The notes: generated by a model not told the origin, from the sequence alone. A stretch of 64,000 nt of DNA from Streptomyces sp. NBC_00433 (GCA_036015235.1 CP107926.1:7484001-7548000); one strand, 5' to 3'; positions 17,177-25,812 are shown, counted from the stretch's first letter. A program made the numbers and translations.

Positions 17177-20100
17177 ATGCCGGACGGCCCCCAGGAACCC
17201 CGGGAATACCTGGGAAAGGCGATAAGCCTGGCCGTCTACGAGTTCGGCGCCGGTTTTCGCGGATTGCCTTTCCATGACGAGACGTCGGCACTGCGTTCCG
17301 CCCTTGAGTCAGCCGGCTACGACCTTGAGGTCCATGACGGGTTGAGCGCCGCGGAACTCGGCACCGCTGTACGGGACTTCCTCAAGGCCCCCGGCCCGCA
17401 GGCGCGGATTGTGCACGTCCTCACGCACAGTGCGCGTCCGCAGCCCGACGAGCAGCTGCATGCGGTGGGTTGCGACGGCAGGTACACCGAGGAGACCAAT
17501 GTCCTGCGCTGGCTCTCCCTCGTCGACACGTACACCGACGAACCGCCGTACACCCTGTTCCTGCTCGACCTGTGCAACGCGGGCCAGGCGGCCTGGCCGG
17601 ACTGGATCGGCAACGCGGTCGCCGAGCACCGCGCGTGGGTCATCGCGGCCACCCACGAGCAGGATGCCGCGTACAACGCCCGGCTGACCGGAGCACTGGC
17701 CGAGATCCTCGGCGGCCTCAGCGCGGAGCCTCCGTCGCTCGACCTGGACACGCGGTCTCCGTACGTTCCCTTCGACGTACTGGTCGCCTCCACGCGTGCG
17801 CTGGTCGACGTGTTCGGAAACGGACCGGGCGCGCTGCCGCAGCGGGTCACCGCCACTCCGTACGACGGCAGTTACCCGCCGCTGCCGTTCTTCCGCAATC
17901 CACGGGCACCGGTCGCCGCCGTCCAGCTGGACGAGATCCTGGACATCGGCCACTGGCAACGGGCGTCCACCGGACGCCTGTCGGCCTGGCCGCACAAACG
18001 CGGTGTCGGCTTCACCGGGAGAGCGCGTGAACTCGGGGAGCTCGTCGGCTGGCTGGACGCCACACTCGACGCCGACGCGCAGGTCGGCTGGCTCTACCTC
18101 GTCACCGGGCGACGCGGCTCGGGCAAGTCCGCGCTCCTCGGTATTCTCGTCTGCGCCACCCACGAGGACTTCGGGAACGGTGACGACCAGATCTGGCTGT
18201 CGGCGTTCGGGGCCCGGGCACCTTCGCGGCACCCCCGCGGCCGGTTCGCCGTCGCGCATGTCCGAAGGCGCGGCCTGATGGCCGTACTGCGGTCGCTGGC
18301 CCGGCAGTTGAGGCTCGACGGTCAGCTGGAGGAGGACCAGAGCGAGGCTTCCATGGCGCGGAGCCTGCGTGACGCCATCGCTATGCGGCCGGACCCGCCG
18401 GTGATCGTCATGGACGCCGTGGACGAGGGCGACGACCCGGTGGCGTTCATCGATGAGCTCATCCGGCCGCTGGCGGCGCCCCGCCCGGACGGCAGACCCC
18501 TGGCCTACTGCCTGATCGGCATCCGCGACGAGGAGTACGCCGAGTATCTCCGGCCGCTGGCCCGTGAGTTGGACCAGTACGTCGATCTGGAATCGATAGC
18601 CGCCGACACCCTGCGCAAGGACGTGTCGGACTACGTGGCGACGCTCGTGCGCATGGACAATGCTTACGCCGGCGGCCGGTTCACCACCGCCCGACCGGAC
18701 TTCGCCGCCGGCGTGGCCTCGTCCCTGACCGACAGGGCGCCCGACCGGCGCGGCGGCGAGTTCCTGATCGCCGGGCTCTACACCCATCATGTGCTGTCCC
18801 TGGCATGGCCCGCCTTCGAACAGGCGACCGCCCGGGAGCGCGGCGCCCAGGTGCCGCGCGATCTGTCGGGCGTGCTGGAGATGGATCTGGGCTCGCGGGC
18901 CGCCGTACGGCCCTGGCGGCGTCCGCTGCTGGCGGCGCTCGCCCACACCTACGGGGCGGGCATGCCGGCGGAGGTCGTACGGACCGTCGCCGGGCTGTGG
19001 GGTCCGGCCGGGCCGCCGCCGGAACCCGGCGAAGTCCGCGAGATGCTCGACGGCGAGGGTTTCTACCTGCGCGTTTCCGCCGACACCGACGGCACGGTCC
19101 TTTACCGGCTCTACAACCAGGGACTCGACGAGCACCTCAAGGGCCGCCCGGGTGATGGGGACCGGGAGACGCGGCCCGGGAGCCTGCTCGACGCCATACT
19201 CCGCTCGGCGCACACGACCGTCCTTGCGCGTCCGCAGTGGTCCGAGGCGGGCCCGTACGTTCGCCGGCATGCCGCCCAGCACGCCGACGACGAGGGAAGG
19301 CTGCCGGAACTCCTGGCCGACCCCGGGTTCCTCATCCATGTCGACGTCGACCTCCTCAACCCGCTGCTGGCACGCCAGGAGACCCGGCCCAGCGGACCCG
19401 AGGCACTGCTGCTCCGGATGGCGCCGGCCCGGCTGCGGGATCTGTCCTTCGGCGACCGACGGCAGTTACTCGGGCTGGAGGCGATGCGCTGGGGACAGGC
19501 CGTGTTGTCCCGGGACCTGATCGACACGCCCGCTCGCGGCGCCCCGAAGGCGGCCGCGGCACCTCTGTGGTCCAGCGGCTCGAATCTCGACGCCCGGCAG
19601 GTCTACCTCTTCACGGAACACAAGGAAGCCGTCAACACGGTGATCGTCGCCGACCTCGGGGACCGGCGCGTCACGGTCTCCGCCGGAGCGGACGGCACCA
19701 TCCGGCTGGCGGACCTGCACGACGGACGCCCGCTCGGTGAACCCATGGTCGGCCACACCGCCGAGATCACCGCCATGGCGGCGTGCACGCTGCTGGATCA
19801 GCCGGTCCTGCTGACCGGCTCGGCCGACCAGACGGTCCGGATGTGGGATCTGCGGACCCTCCAGCCGCTGGGCGAGCCGTTCGTGGGCCACACGGACATG
19901 GTGACCGCCCTGACCACCTGTGTGATCGACAGGGAACTCCGGCTCGTCACGGGGTCCGCCGACACCACCGTCCGGGTCTGGGATCTGCGGACCCGTCAGC
20001 CGCTGGGTGAGCCTCTCACCGGCCACACCGACACGGTGACCGCCCTGGCCGTCGGCACCATCGGCAGGAAGTCCAGGTTGATCAGCGGATCGGCCGACCG

Positions 20101-21472
20101 GACCGTGCGGATATGGGATCCGGCGGACCACCGCCCCACGGGTGAGCCTCTCGTGGGCCATACCGACACGGTGACGGCCCTGGCGGTCTGCGCGGTGACG
20201 GGCAAGCCGCGGCTGATCACCGGATCGGCGGACCGGACCGTACGCATGTGGGATCTGGCGAGCAGGCGGCCCGTAGGGGGTCCGCGCCGGGGGCATGCCG
20301 ATACGGTCACTGCCCTCATCGCCCTTAGGCTCGCGGGCAAGCTGACCGTGTTCAGCGCGGACGCCACCGGACAGATCCGGCGGTGGCCGGTGCGAGGCTT
20401 CCCCGCGAGCGGCGCCGTCCTACGGGGTCACGCCGGTGCGGTCACTGCCATGGGCTGTGACCAAGCGGAGGATCCCACGATGTTCGTCACGGCCGGCTCG
20501 GACGGCACTGTGCGGGGCTGGGATCTCACGACGCCGGCGGACGTGGCCGCCCCGCCACCCGGTCACAGCGGCCCGGTGCGCCAGTTGGGGTGCTTCGCGT
20601 TCGGCGACCGCCGGGTGGGCATCAGCGCAGCCAGCGACCGGACCGTCAGGTTCTGGGAGTTGGGCGACGGCAGCCCGGTCGAGGACCTTCCGGCGATCAC
20701 CGTCGCCTCCGGCCCCACCTCCGTCGGCTGCTCGCCGGACGGCCGCCTTCTGGTGGTCGGCACACAGAACGGCTCGGTGCTCGTGCACCGCCTCGACGGC
20801 CCCTCACTGGTCTTCCCACCGCCGAGCCGAGCCGGGGTCGTCACAGCTGTCGCCTGTACGACGGTCGACGGTGTGTCGTACGCCGTCACCACCCATCAGG
20901 AGGGCACGGCGCAGATATGGAATCTGGACGCGATGGAGCTGGTGGGCAGCCTGTCCGGCCACACCGCGGCCATCACATCGGTCACCTGCACCGTCCTCCG
21001 CGGGGTACCCACCGCCGTCACCACCGGCTACGACCGCACCGTCCGGCTCTGGGACCTGCTGACCGGTAAGGAGTCCGGCCGCCTCACCGGCCACACCGCG
21101 GCCATCACGTCGGTCGCCTGCATCATCATCGGCGGCGTCCCCAACGCTGTGACCGCCGGCGCCGACGGGACCGTCCGGTTGTGGGACCTGCTGACGGGTG
21201 AGGAGTCCGGCTGCCTGACCGGCCACACCGACACCGTCACGTCGGTCGTCTGCACCGTCCTCGACTCTGTCCCCACCGCTCTGACGACCAGTTGGGACCG
21301 TACGGCGCGATTGTGGGATCTCACCACCGGCCGCCAAGTAGTCCGACTCGTCTTCCCCGAGATCGTTCAGAGCGGCTCGTGGCTCCCTGGGGAACGGCTT
21401 CTGGTGGGATTCGGCATGGATGTGGCCGCTTTCTACGTCGGCGGTCTGTACGACGACGACGACGAGGACTGA
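17177..21472 (+). CDS. caspase-like / NACHT-type STAND protein with 14 WD40 blades
   Basis: The 1431-residue protein has a caspase-like domain (about 10-240) with His84 in IVHVLTHSARP and Cys133 in LFLLDLCNAGQ; the usual GHG is replaced by THS. The NTPase has P-loop LVTGRRGSGKSALL (about 311-318) and Walker B PPVIVMDAVDE (about 407-417), a helical arm (GTVLYRLYNQGLDEHLKG), and from about 19617 to 21445 some 14 WD40 repeats (TGSADQTVRMWDL, GHTDTVTALAV), enough for two propellers. It ends in an acidic DDDDED tail. It is a paralog of the divergent gene at 13962-17042. WD repeats are the likely sensor; the caspase is the likely effector. Confidence 0.88.
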   Translation: MPDGPQEPREYLGKAISLAVYEFGAGFRGLPFHDETSALRSALESAGYDLEVHDGLSAAELGTAVRDFLKAPGPQARIVHVLTHSARPQPDEQLHAVGCDGRYTEETNVLRWLSLVDTYTDEPPYTLFLLDLCNAGQAAWPDWIGNAVAEHRAWVIAATHEQDAAYNARLTGALAEILGGLSAEPPSLDLDTRSPYVPFDVLVASTRALVDVFGNGPGALPQRVTATPYDGSYPPLPFFRNPRAPVAAVQLDEILDIGHWQRASTGRLSAWPHKRGVGFTGRARELGELVGWLDATLDADAQVGWLYLVTGRRGSGKSALLGILVCATHEDFGNGDDQIWLSAFGARAPSRHPRGRFAVAHVRRRGLMAVLRSLARQLRLDGQLEEDQSEASMARSLRDAIAMRPDPPVIVMDAVDEGDDPVAFIDELIRPLAAPRPDGRPLAYCLIGIRDEEYAEYLRPLARELDQYVDLESIAADTLRKDVSDYVATLVRMDNAYAGGRFTTARPDFAAGVASSLTDRAPDRRGGEFLIAGLYTHHVLSLAWPAFEQATARERGAQVPRDLSGVLEMDLGSRAAVRPWRRPLLAALAHTYGAGMPAEVVRTVAGLWGPAGPPPEPGEVREMLDGEGFYLRVSADTDGTVLYRLYNQGLDEHLKGRPGDGDRETRPGSLLDAILRSAHTTVLARPQWSEAGPYVRRHAAQHADDEGRLPELLADPGFLIHVDVDLLNPLLARQETRPSGPEALLLRMAPARLRDLSFGDRRQLLGLEAMRWGQAVLSRDLIDTPARGAPKAAAAPLWSSGSNLDARQVYLFTEHKEAVNTVIVADLGDRRVTVSAGADGTIRLADLHDGRPLGEPMVGHTAEITAMAACTLLDQPVLLTGSADQTVRMWDLRTLQPLGEPFVGHTDMVTALTTCVIDRELRLVTGSADTTVRVWDLRTRQPLGEPLTGHTDTVTALAVGTIGRKSRLISGSADRTVRIWDPADHRPTGEPLVGHTDTVTALAVCAVTGKPRLITGSADRTVRMWDLASRRPVGGPRRGHADTVTALIALRLAGKLTVFSADATGQIRRWPVRGFPASGAVLRGHAGAVTAMGCDQAEDPTMFVTAGSDGTVRGWDLTTPADVAAPPPGHSGPVRQLGCFAFGDRRVGISAASDRTVRFWELGDGSPVEDLPAITVASGPTSVGCSPDGRLLVVGTQNGSVLVHRLDGPSLVFPPPSRAGVVTAVACTTVDGVSYAVTTHQEGTAQIWNLDAMELVGSLSGHTAAITSVTCTVLRGVPTAVTTGYDRTVRLWDLLTGKESGRLTGHTAAITSVACIIIGGVPNAVTAGADGTVRLWDLLTGEESGCLTGHTDTVTSVVCTVLDSVPTALTTSWDRTARLWDLTTGRQVVRLVFPEIVQSGSWLPGERLLVGFGMDVAAFYVGGLYDDDDED

Positions 21473-21534
21473 CCCGACCGGCTCCATAGGCGGCCGCTTC
21501 GCAGGCGAAGGCGCTTCGGTAACGGCGAGGCGGT

Positions 21535-22401
21535 TCAGGGCAGATACGTCTGGAGGACCTCGGCGAACTTGCGGCACCCCAGGTAGTTCTTCACGGAGTG
21601 CGGGTTGGCGACGTTGAGCGACACCTGGATGTCCTCGTCCAGCCCATCGAACCTCTCCGTCAGGCGTCCGGCGGGCAGTGCCACGGGGTCACCGATCTCC
21701 GCGAGGTTGACCCATGTGCCGACGCCCGGCGGTCGGATACCTCTCGCGCCCGGCTTCGGGTCGAGACGCTCGAAGACCACCCGCGGCACACCCAGTGGGC
21801 TGCCCAGCGTCACCAGCAGCTCGATCCCCTTCCCCAGATCCGAGTCCGCGCAGAGCGCCTCGTACACCACCACGCTGCCCAGGGAGTGCGCCAGCAACGT
21901 CCGCGGCCGGTGGCGGCGGATCGCCTCGGCGACCCGCCGCCGTGCATTTTCCCTCCGCTCTCCGTGGTCCGGTCCGAAATAGCTCGCAAGATCGCCGGAA
22001 AGGCGCGAAAGAATTCCGCAGAGCTGCTCTCCATAATGATTGACAACGAATGCGGCGGGCTTGCCCACAGCCCATTTGTGCGCGGCGTTCTGCGAAAACT
22101 GCTCCGCACCGAATCGCTCCCGGCTGATCTCCTCGACCCATGTGACGAAGAGTTCCTGTCCCAGCGAGCCGAGGTGCTCCGGGTCTTCGGGGCCCATCGC
22201 GACGTCCCCCGCGAGACAGTCGGCGTAGTAGCCGATCGACACCGCACCGGGCGGCTGTCGTGTGGGCGTGTACTTCGCCACGCCCCTGTCGATCCAGGCC
22301 GTCCAGTCCACGCCCATGGCGTCCGCAGCCGCAGCGGGATCCTCACCTGCCCGCCGGAAGTACGCGATCTTGGATATTCCGTGCACCCCGAGAACTGACA
22401 T
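21535..22401 (-). CDS. alpha/beta hydrolase (lipase/esterase-like)
   Basis: The 288-residue protein starts MSVLGVHGISKIAYFRRAGE (ATG 22401 after AGGGGGC) and has the nucleophile elbow RTLLAHSLGSVVVYEAL (AHSLG), a later VTLGSPLGVP strand, an acid candidate in EIGDPVALP and a histidine in NPHSVKNYLG. This is the PGAP1/lipase-like branch seen in bacterial conflict loci. It is convergent with the WD40-caspase gene (63-bp gap) and may be a third component or an unrelated cargo gene. No signal peptide, so it is probably cytoplasmic. Confidence 0.7.
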   Translation of the reverse strand: MSVLGVHGISKIAYFRRAGEDPAAAADAMGVDWTAWIDRGVAKYTPTRQPPGAVSIGYYADCLAGDVAMGPEDPEHLGSLGQELFVTWVEEISRERFGAEQFSQNAAHKWAVGKPAAFVVNHYGEQLCGILSRLSGDLASYFGPDHGERRENARRRVAEAIRRHRPRTLLAHSLGSVVVYEALCADSDLGKGIELLVTLGSPLGVPRVVFERLDPKPGARGIRPPGVGTWVNLAEIGDPVALPAGRLTERFDGLDEDIQVSLNVANPHSVKNYLGCRKFAEVLQTYLP

Positions 22402-22846
22402 CACTGCCCCCTGAACGACCGTCCGCTACCGAATTGTCAGCGTATCGGTCATCGTGGCCTAGCCCCGGCCCGAACTCCTGATCCGCTGTGTCCTGCGGTC
22501 GTTCGGCCACAGCGCCGCCCCTTGGACTCAGAGAGTCACGCTAGGTGCCTTGTCGGAACTCAACAACACCTCAGCCTTACGCAGCCTGAGTTCCGGCAGC
22601 ACCGTTGCACGCTTCCTGCACAGATGGCCACCGGATGGCCACCGGGCCCAGCCTTCGGAGCGATGACTAGAAGGCGCATAGCCATAAAGCCGCAGGTCAG
22701 AGTAACTACGCCGAGAAATGGCTACCGTCGGCCAACCGGAGAGCTACGCATTACGATGCGTAGACTACACGTGTCCGATTAGCCCGAATTCCATGGTCAT
22801 CCGAAACAAGAAACCCCAGGTCAGAGGCCCGACCTGGGGTTTACCG
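22402..22846. other. gene-free att-flank region with terminator
   Basis: No gene is seen. The stretch holds tandem ATGGCCACCGG decamers (22622-22647) like those of the repeat copies further left, a palindrome CTACGCATCGTAATGCGTAG (minus strand, 22741-22764) that resembles the tRNA-Thr anticodon arm, and a 12-bp perfect hairpin (22811-22822 with 22831-22842), which lies just after the tRNA 3' end on the minus strand and fits its transcription terminator. Confidence 0.5.
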
Positions 22847-22878
22847 TGGAGCCGCCTTCGGGATTCGAACCCGAGACC
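22847..22878 (-). other. tRNA-Thr 3' half (T-arm to CCA), broken gene
   Basis: The minus strand reads GGTC, TCGGGTTCGAATCCCGA (T-arm), AGGCGGCT and CCA, followed by a hairpin terminator. It is the 3' half of a tRNA whose anticodon part (CGT, threonine) appears at 3974-4021. The 5' half is absent here because IS1182 begins at 22879. Such 3' halves are classic attachment cores of actinobacterial integrative elements. Not functional as it stands. Confidence 0.6.
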
Positions 22879-24669
22879 TGATTCCGTTGGCGAAGTAGCT
22901 GAGTGTGGTTGTGGGACATTGGTGACGCTCGCCCACTAGGGGTGGGTGTGGCCTGTGTTGGGGGCGGACTGTGTTGCGGCCGGTGGGTGTGGGGGAGATT
23001 CCGGAGGACACGGCTTCGTTGGCTCGGCGGGTGCATCCTCGGGGGACCGATGAGATGCGGGTCCGGGATGCTTTGGGTCCGCTGTTCACTGATGAGGACT
23101 TCACGTCGGGCGAGTTCGAGGGCATGTACTCCTCGCTCGGGCAGCCGGGTCTGTCACCGGCGTTCCTCCTGGTCGTGACCATCCTGCAGTTCCGGCACAA
23201 CCTCGCCGACCGTGAGGTTGCCCAGGCCGTCGCAGACCGTATCTCCTGGAAATACGCGCTCGGCCTCGGGCTGGACTACGCGGGTTTCGACTTCTCCGCC
23301 CTGTCGGAGTTCCGCTCCCGCCTGGCGCAGGAGGGCCGGGCCGACCGGCTGCTGAGCCTGATGGTGGAACGCCTCAAAGAGGCCGGGCTGGTCAAGGCCG
23401 GCGGGCGCCAGCGCACCGACTCCACGCATGTCATCGCCTGCGTGCGGCGGCTGAACCGGATCGAGAGCCTGGGCGAGGGACTGCGGGCGGCACTGGAGGA
23501 GATCGCTCGGACCAGCCCCGGCTTCATCGTCCCGCTGCTCCGGCCGGGCTGGGACGAACGCTACGGCCGCAAGGTCGAGACCAGCCGTCTGCTGCGCCGC
23601 AAGAACGCCTCCGCCGACAAGCTGGTCGAACGGATCGGCGTGGACGGCCTGTCGTTACTGGACGCCATCGACGCCGATCCCACCGCGGCCTGGATGAACC
23701 AGTTGCCGCAGGTCACCTTCCTGCGGACGCTGTGGGACCAGCACTTCCAGCGCACCGCCGCAGGGCGTCTGCGCTACAAGGACGTCAAGGAACTGCCTCC
23801 GGCCTCGGAGCGGCTGCACTCGCCCTATGACCCTGATGCCCCCTACAGCACCAAGGGCGACACGGAATGGGTGGGCTCCAAGGCGCATCTGAGCGAGTCC
23901 TGTGACGAGGACCTCCCGCATCTGGTCACCGATGTCCACACCACCGGCGCGACCGATCCGGACGTCACCACCACCACCGTGATCCAGGACCGGCTCATCG
24001 CGCGGGGCCTGGCGCCGGGCGAGCACCTGATGGATGCCGGGTATCCCAGCGCGGAGGCCATCGCCGCCTCCGCCCAGCGTGGAATCTCCCTGATCGCGCC
24101 GGTCATTGTCAGCACCGGCCGCAACGCCCGCGCCGGCACCTTCACCCCCGCCGACTTCACCGTCGACTGGGACGCCGGTACCGCCCGCTGCCCGGCCGGT
24201 GCACTCAGCCGTTCCATGAAAGAGGATGACCGTGGCCTGATCAGGTTCGCGTTCTCCCGGAACGACTGCGGCCCCTGCCCGGTCCGTGACCGGTGTACCC
24301 GGTCCAAGAACGGCGCTGCCCGCAACATCGCCGTCCATCCGCAGCCGGTGCACGAGGCGAGGACGCGTGCTCTCCAGGCCCAGGGCACCGATGAATGGCT
24401 GGCCACCTACAACGCCCGGGCCGGGATCGAAGGCACCATCTCCCAGGCCGTCCGGGGCCCTGGCCTGCGACGTTCCCGCTACCGGGGTCTCCCCAAGGTC
24501 CATCTGCAAAACGTCCTGACCGGCCTGGCACTCAACCTCACGCGCCTCGGCGCCTACTTCAACCCCACCGCCACCCCCACGACGCGTCCCAGCAGAATCC
24601 GCGAACTATGCACCGCTTACGACCTCACCGCGGCCTGACCTCAACCAGCCGACTTCGCCAACGGAATCA
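22879..24669 (+). mobile_element. IS1182-family insertion sequence inside a palindrome
   Basis: Perfect 18-bp terminal inverted repeats (TGATTCCGTTGGCGAAGT) bound the element. Its flanks, 22849-22878 and 24670-24699, are themselves perfect 30-bp inverted copies of the tRNA-Thr 3' half, so the insertion lies exactly at the centre of a palindrome. The transposase is intact. Insertion into hairpin-forming targets is known for the family. Confidence 0.8.
22971..24638 (+). CDS. IS1182-family transposase
   Basis: The 555-residue protein has the DUF772-type N-terminus (VRDALGPLFTDEDFTSGEFE, then SPAFLLVVTILQFRHNLADR) and a DDE domain: QRTDSTHVIACVRRLNRI (first Asp), HLVTDVHTTGATDPDVTTT (second Asp), and the late glutamate in YNARAGIEGTISQAVRGPGL. 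A CxxC...C cluster (CGPCPVRDRCTRSKNGAARN) is also typical. GTG at 22971 is used here; an internal start is possible. It appears complete. Confidence 0.88.
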   Translation: MLRPVGVGEIPEDTASLARRVHPRGTDEMRVRDALGPLFTDEDFTSGEFEGMYSSLGQPGLSPAFLLVVTILQFRHNLADREVAQAVADRISWKYALGLGLDYAGFDFSALSEFRSRLAQEGRADRLLSLMVERLKEAGLVKAGGRQRTDSTHVIACVRRLNRIESLGEGLRAALEEIARTSPGFIVPLLRPGWDERYGRKVETSRLLRRKNASADKLVERIGVDGLSLLDAIDADPTAAWMNQLPQVTFLRTLWDQHFQRTAAGRLRYKDVKELPPASERLHSPYDPDAPYSTKGDTEWVGSKAHLSESCDEDLPHLVTDVHTTGATDPDVTTTTVIQDRLIARGLAPGEHLMDAGYPSAEAIAASAQRGISLIAPVIVSTGRNARAGTFTPADFTVDWDAGTARCPAGALSRSMKEDDRGLIRFAFSRNDCGPCPVRDRCTRSKNGAARNIAVHPQPVHEARTRALQAQGTDEWLATYNARAGIEGTISQAVRGPGLRRSRYRGLPKVHLQNVLTGLALNLTRLGAYFNPTATPTTRPSRIRELCTAYDLTAA

Positions 24670-24699
24670 GGTCTCGGGTTCGAATCCCGAAGGCGGCTC
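24670..24699 (+). repeat. inverted second copy of the tRNA-Thr 3' half
   Basis: An exact inverted copy of 22849-22878 lies on the other side of IS1182 (GGTCTCGGGTTCGAATCCCG, then AAGGCGGCTC). It diverges from a true tRNA end after GGCTC (CACCA instead of TCCA), so it is a displaced attachment remnant rather than the gene's own end. Confidence 0.6.
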
Positions 24700-24743
24700 A
24701 CCAAAACCCCTAGTGTGAAAGCGCGCAAGACCTGAGCGACTGA

Positions 24744-25199
24744 CGGCGACGGAGCCGCCCCGCTTCCCACCCCACGACGAGAGGGGCAGCACCCCCAAAG
24801 GTGCCCCTTCGTCGCGTCACCCCCGTCCCGAGGGCGTTGGCGACAGCTTCCAGCCCAAGGACATTCGCCGCCTCGACCAGTTACGACATCGTGCGGCTCG
24901 ATCAGCTCGTTCGCCAACTCGGCTGCGTCCGAGCCTGTGAGAACGCGGTGGATCACAAGGCTCGGGTCCGATTGCGGTGCTTCGCCCAGTGCGTCCGCGC
25001 CTTCTCCACCAACGATGATCAGGTGGAACAGTCCGGTCTTGGCGGCGACTTTGCCGACCTGCTGATGCCAGTACAAGGCTTCTGGTCCCAGTTCCGCCAT
25101 GCGTTCGAGGACCGCCAGCCTTCGACGACCTACGCCGATGTCGGCCAGCCACTTCTTGCCCCAGTCCGGGATGCCGCCCATGCCGGCCACGACGTCGAC
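24744..25199 (-). pseudogene. unrecognised protein-like fragment beside the CRISPR array
   Basis: The minus-strand frame from about 25199 shows protein-like sequence: VVAGMGGIPDWGKKWLADIG, VLERMAELGPEALYWHQQVG, KTGLFHLIIVGGEGADALGE, then DPSLVIHRVLTGSDAAELAN and ELIEPHDVVTG. The hydrophobic pattern and balance of residues suggest a real C-terminal domain, but no start of its own is clear and no stop appears before the IS1182 boundary. I do not recognise the family. Upstream the frame runs into CRISPR repeats, so the gene was probably truncated when the array's trailer end formed or moved. Confidence 0.4.
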
Positions 25200-25211
25200 G
25201 GGTAGCTGCTC

Positions 25212-25543
25212 GGACCACCCCCGCCTGCGCGGGGAGAACCCGACCGCGACCGACAAGTCCATCAGGACCTGCGGACCACCCCCCCTGCGCGGGCAGAACG
25301 CCGCCGGCGGGTGACGGCGCTGATGCCTCGTCGGACCACCCCCGCCTGCGCGGGGAGAACGTGAGCAGGGTCGCAAACCGGGATCAAATCCGCGGGCCAC
25401 CCCCGCCTGCGCGGGGAGAACCGCCGCACGCGGCCGCCGCCGCTGCCCAGCTTCGGACCACCCCCGCCTGCGCGGGGAGAACGTAACGGCGCCCCGGCCA
25501 TACGGGGCGCCGTGCGGACCACCCCCGCCTGCGCGGGGAGAAC
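25212..25543 (-). CRISPR. type I-E-like CRISPR array, six repeats, five spacers
   Basis: Six 28-bp repeats start at 25212, 25273, 25333, 25394, 25455 and 25516 with 33-bp spacers. Read on the minus strand the repeat begins GTTCTCCCCGCGCAGGCGGG, the type I-E hairpin pattern. The repeat at 25273 has lost a base and carries substitutions; that at 25394 has one change. Degeneration toward the left puts the leader on the right (from 25544), matching the conserved leader copy at 55492. No cas gene is in the window. Confidence 0.95.
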
Positions 25544-25800
25544 CCCTCTACCACCTGCGGGTTTAGAGAGGGTTTGCAATCCCTTGACTCGGCAACCGCA
25601 GGCTCATGAGATGAGTCTGGCAGAAGCCGGAGCACAGACGTTGAGGGGGCAGTACGGAGAGGGCCTGAGGGGTGTGCGCGGTGTTGCTGTTGCCACTGAA
25701 TGACCGTCAAGTCTCCAGCCCCGAAGCGGCTCCCGCGGAAGGCTCGGGCTCGCTGGAGCGTCGTGTCAGGGACGGTGCCAGCGCCCGCTTTCGCCAAGGA
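25544..25800 (-). promoter_or_regulatory. CRISPR leader
   Basis: About 250 bp right of the first repeat (GGTTTAGAGAGGGTTTGCAA, CTCATGAGATGAGTCTGGCA, GACCGTCAAGTCTCCAGCC) recur, diverged, at 55492-55745 beside a solitary identical-type repeat. Conservation outside any gene and adjacency to the freshest repeats identify it as the leader/promoter of the array, reading to the left. Confidence 0.7.
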
Positions 25801-25812
25801 CTTTTTCGGGGA

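Noticed and set aside
17309..19339. 676-codon minus-strand frame within the WD40-caspase gene
   Set aside because: Antisense to a strongly supported multidomain protein; composition is Arg/Gly/Gln-rich noise.
22847..24699. Functional tRNA-Thr gene
   Set aside because: Only the 3' half is present at either side of IS1182; no acceptor 5' strand, D-arm or anticodon arm is contiguous with it.
24606..25400. A 264-residue minus-strand protein spanning the CRISPR repeats
   Set aside because: Its first 65 residues are translated CRISPR repeats and spacers and its end runs into IS1182; only the middle looks protein-like and is listed as a fragment.
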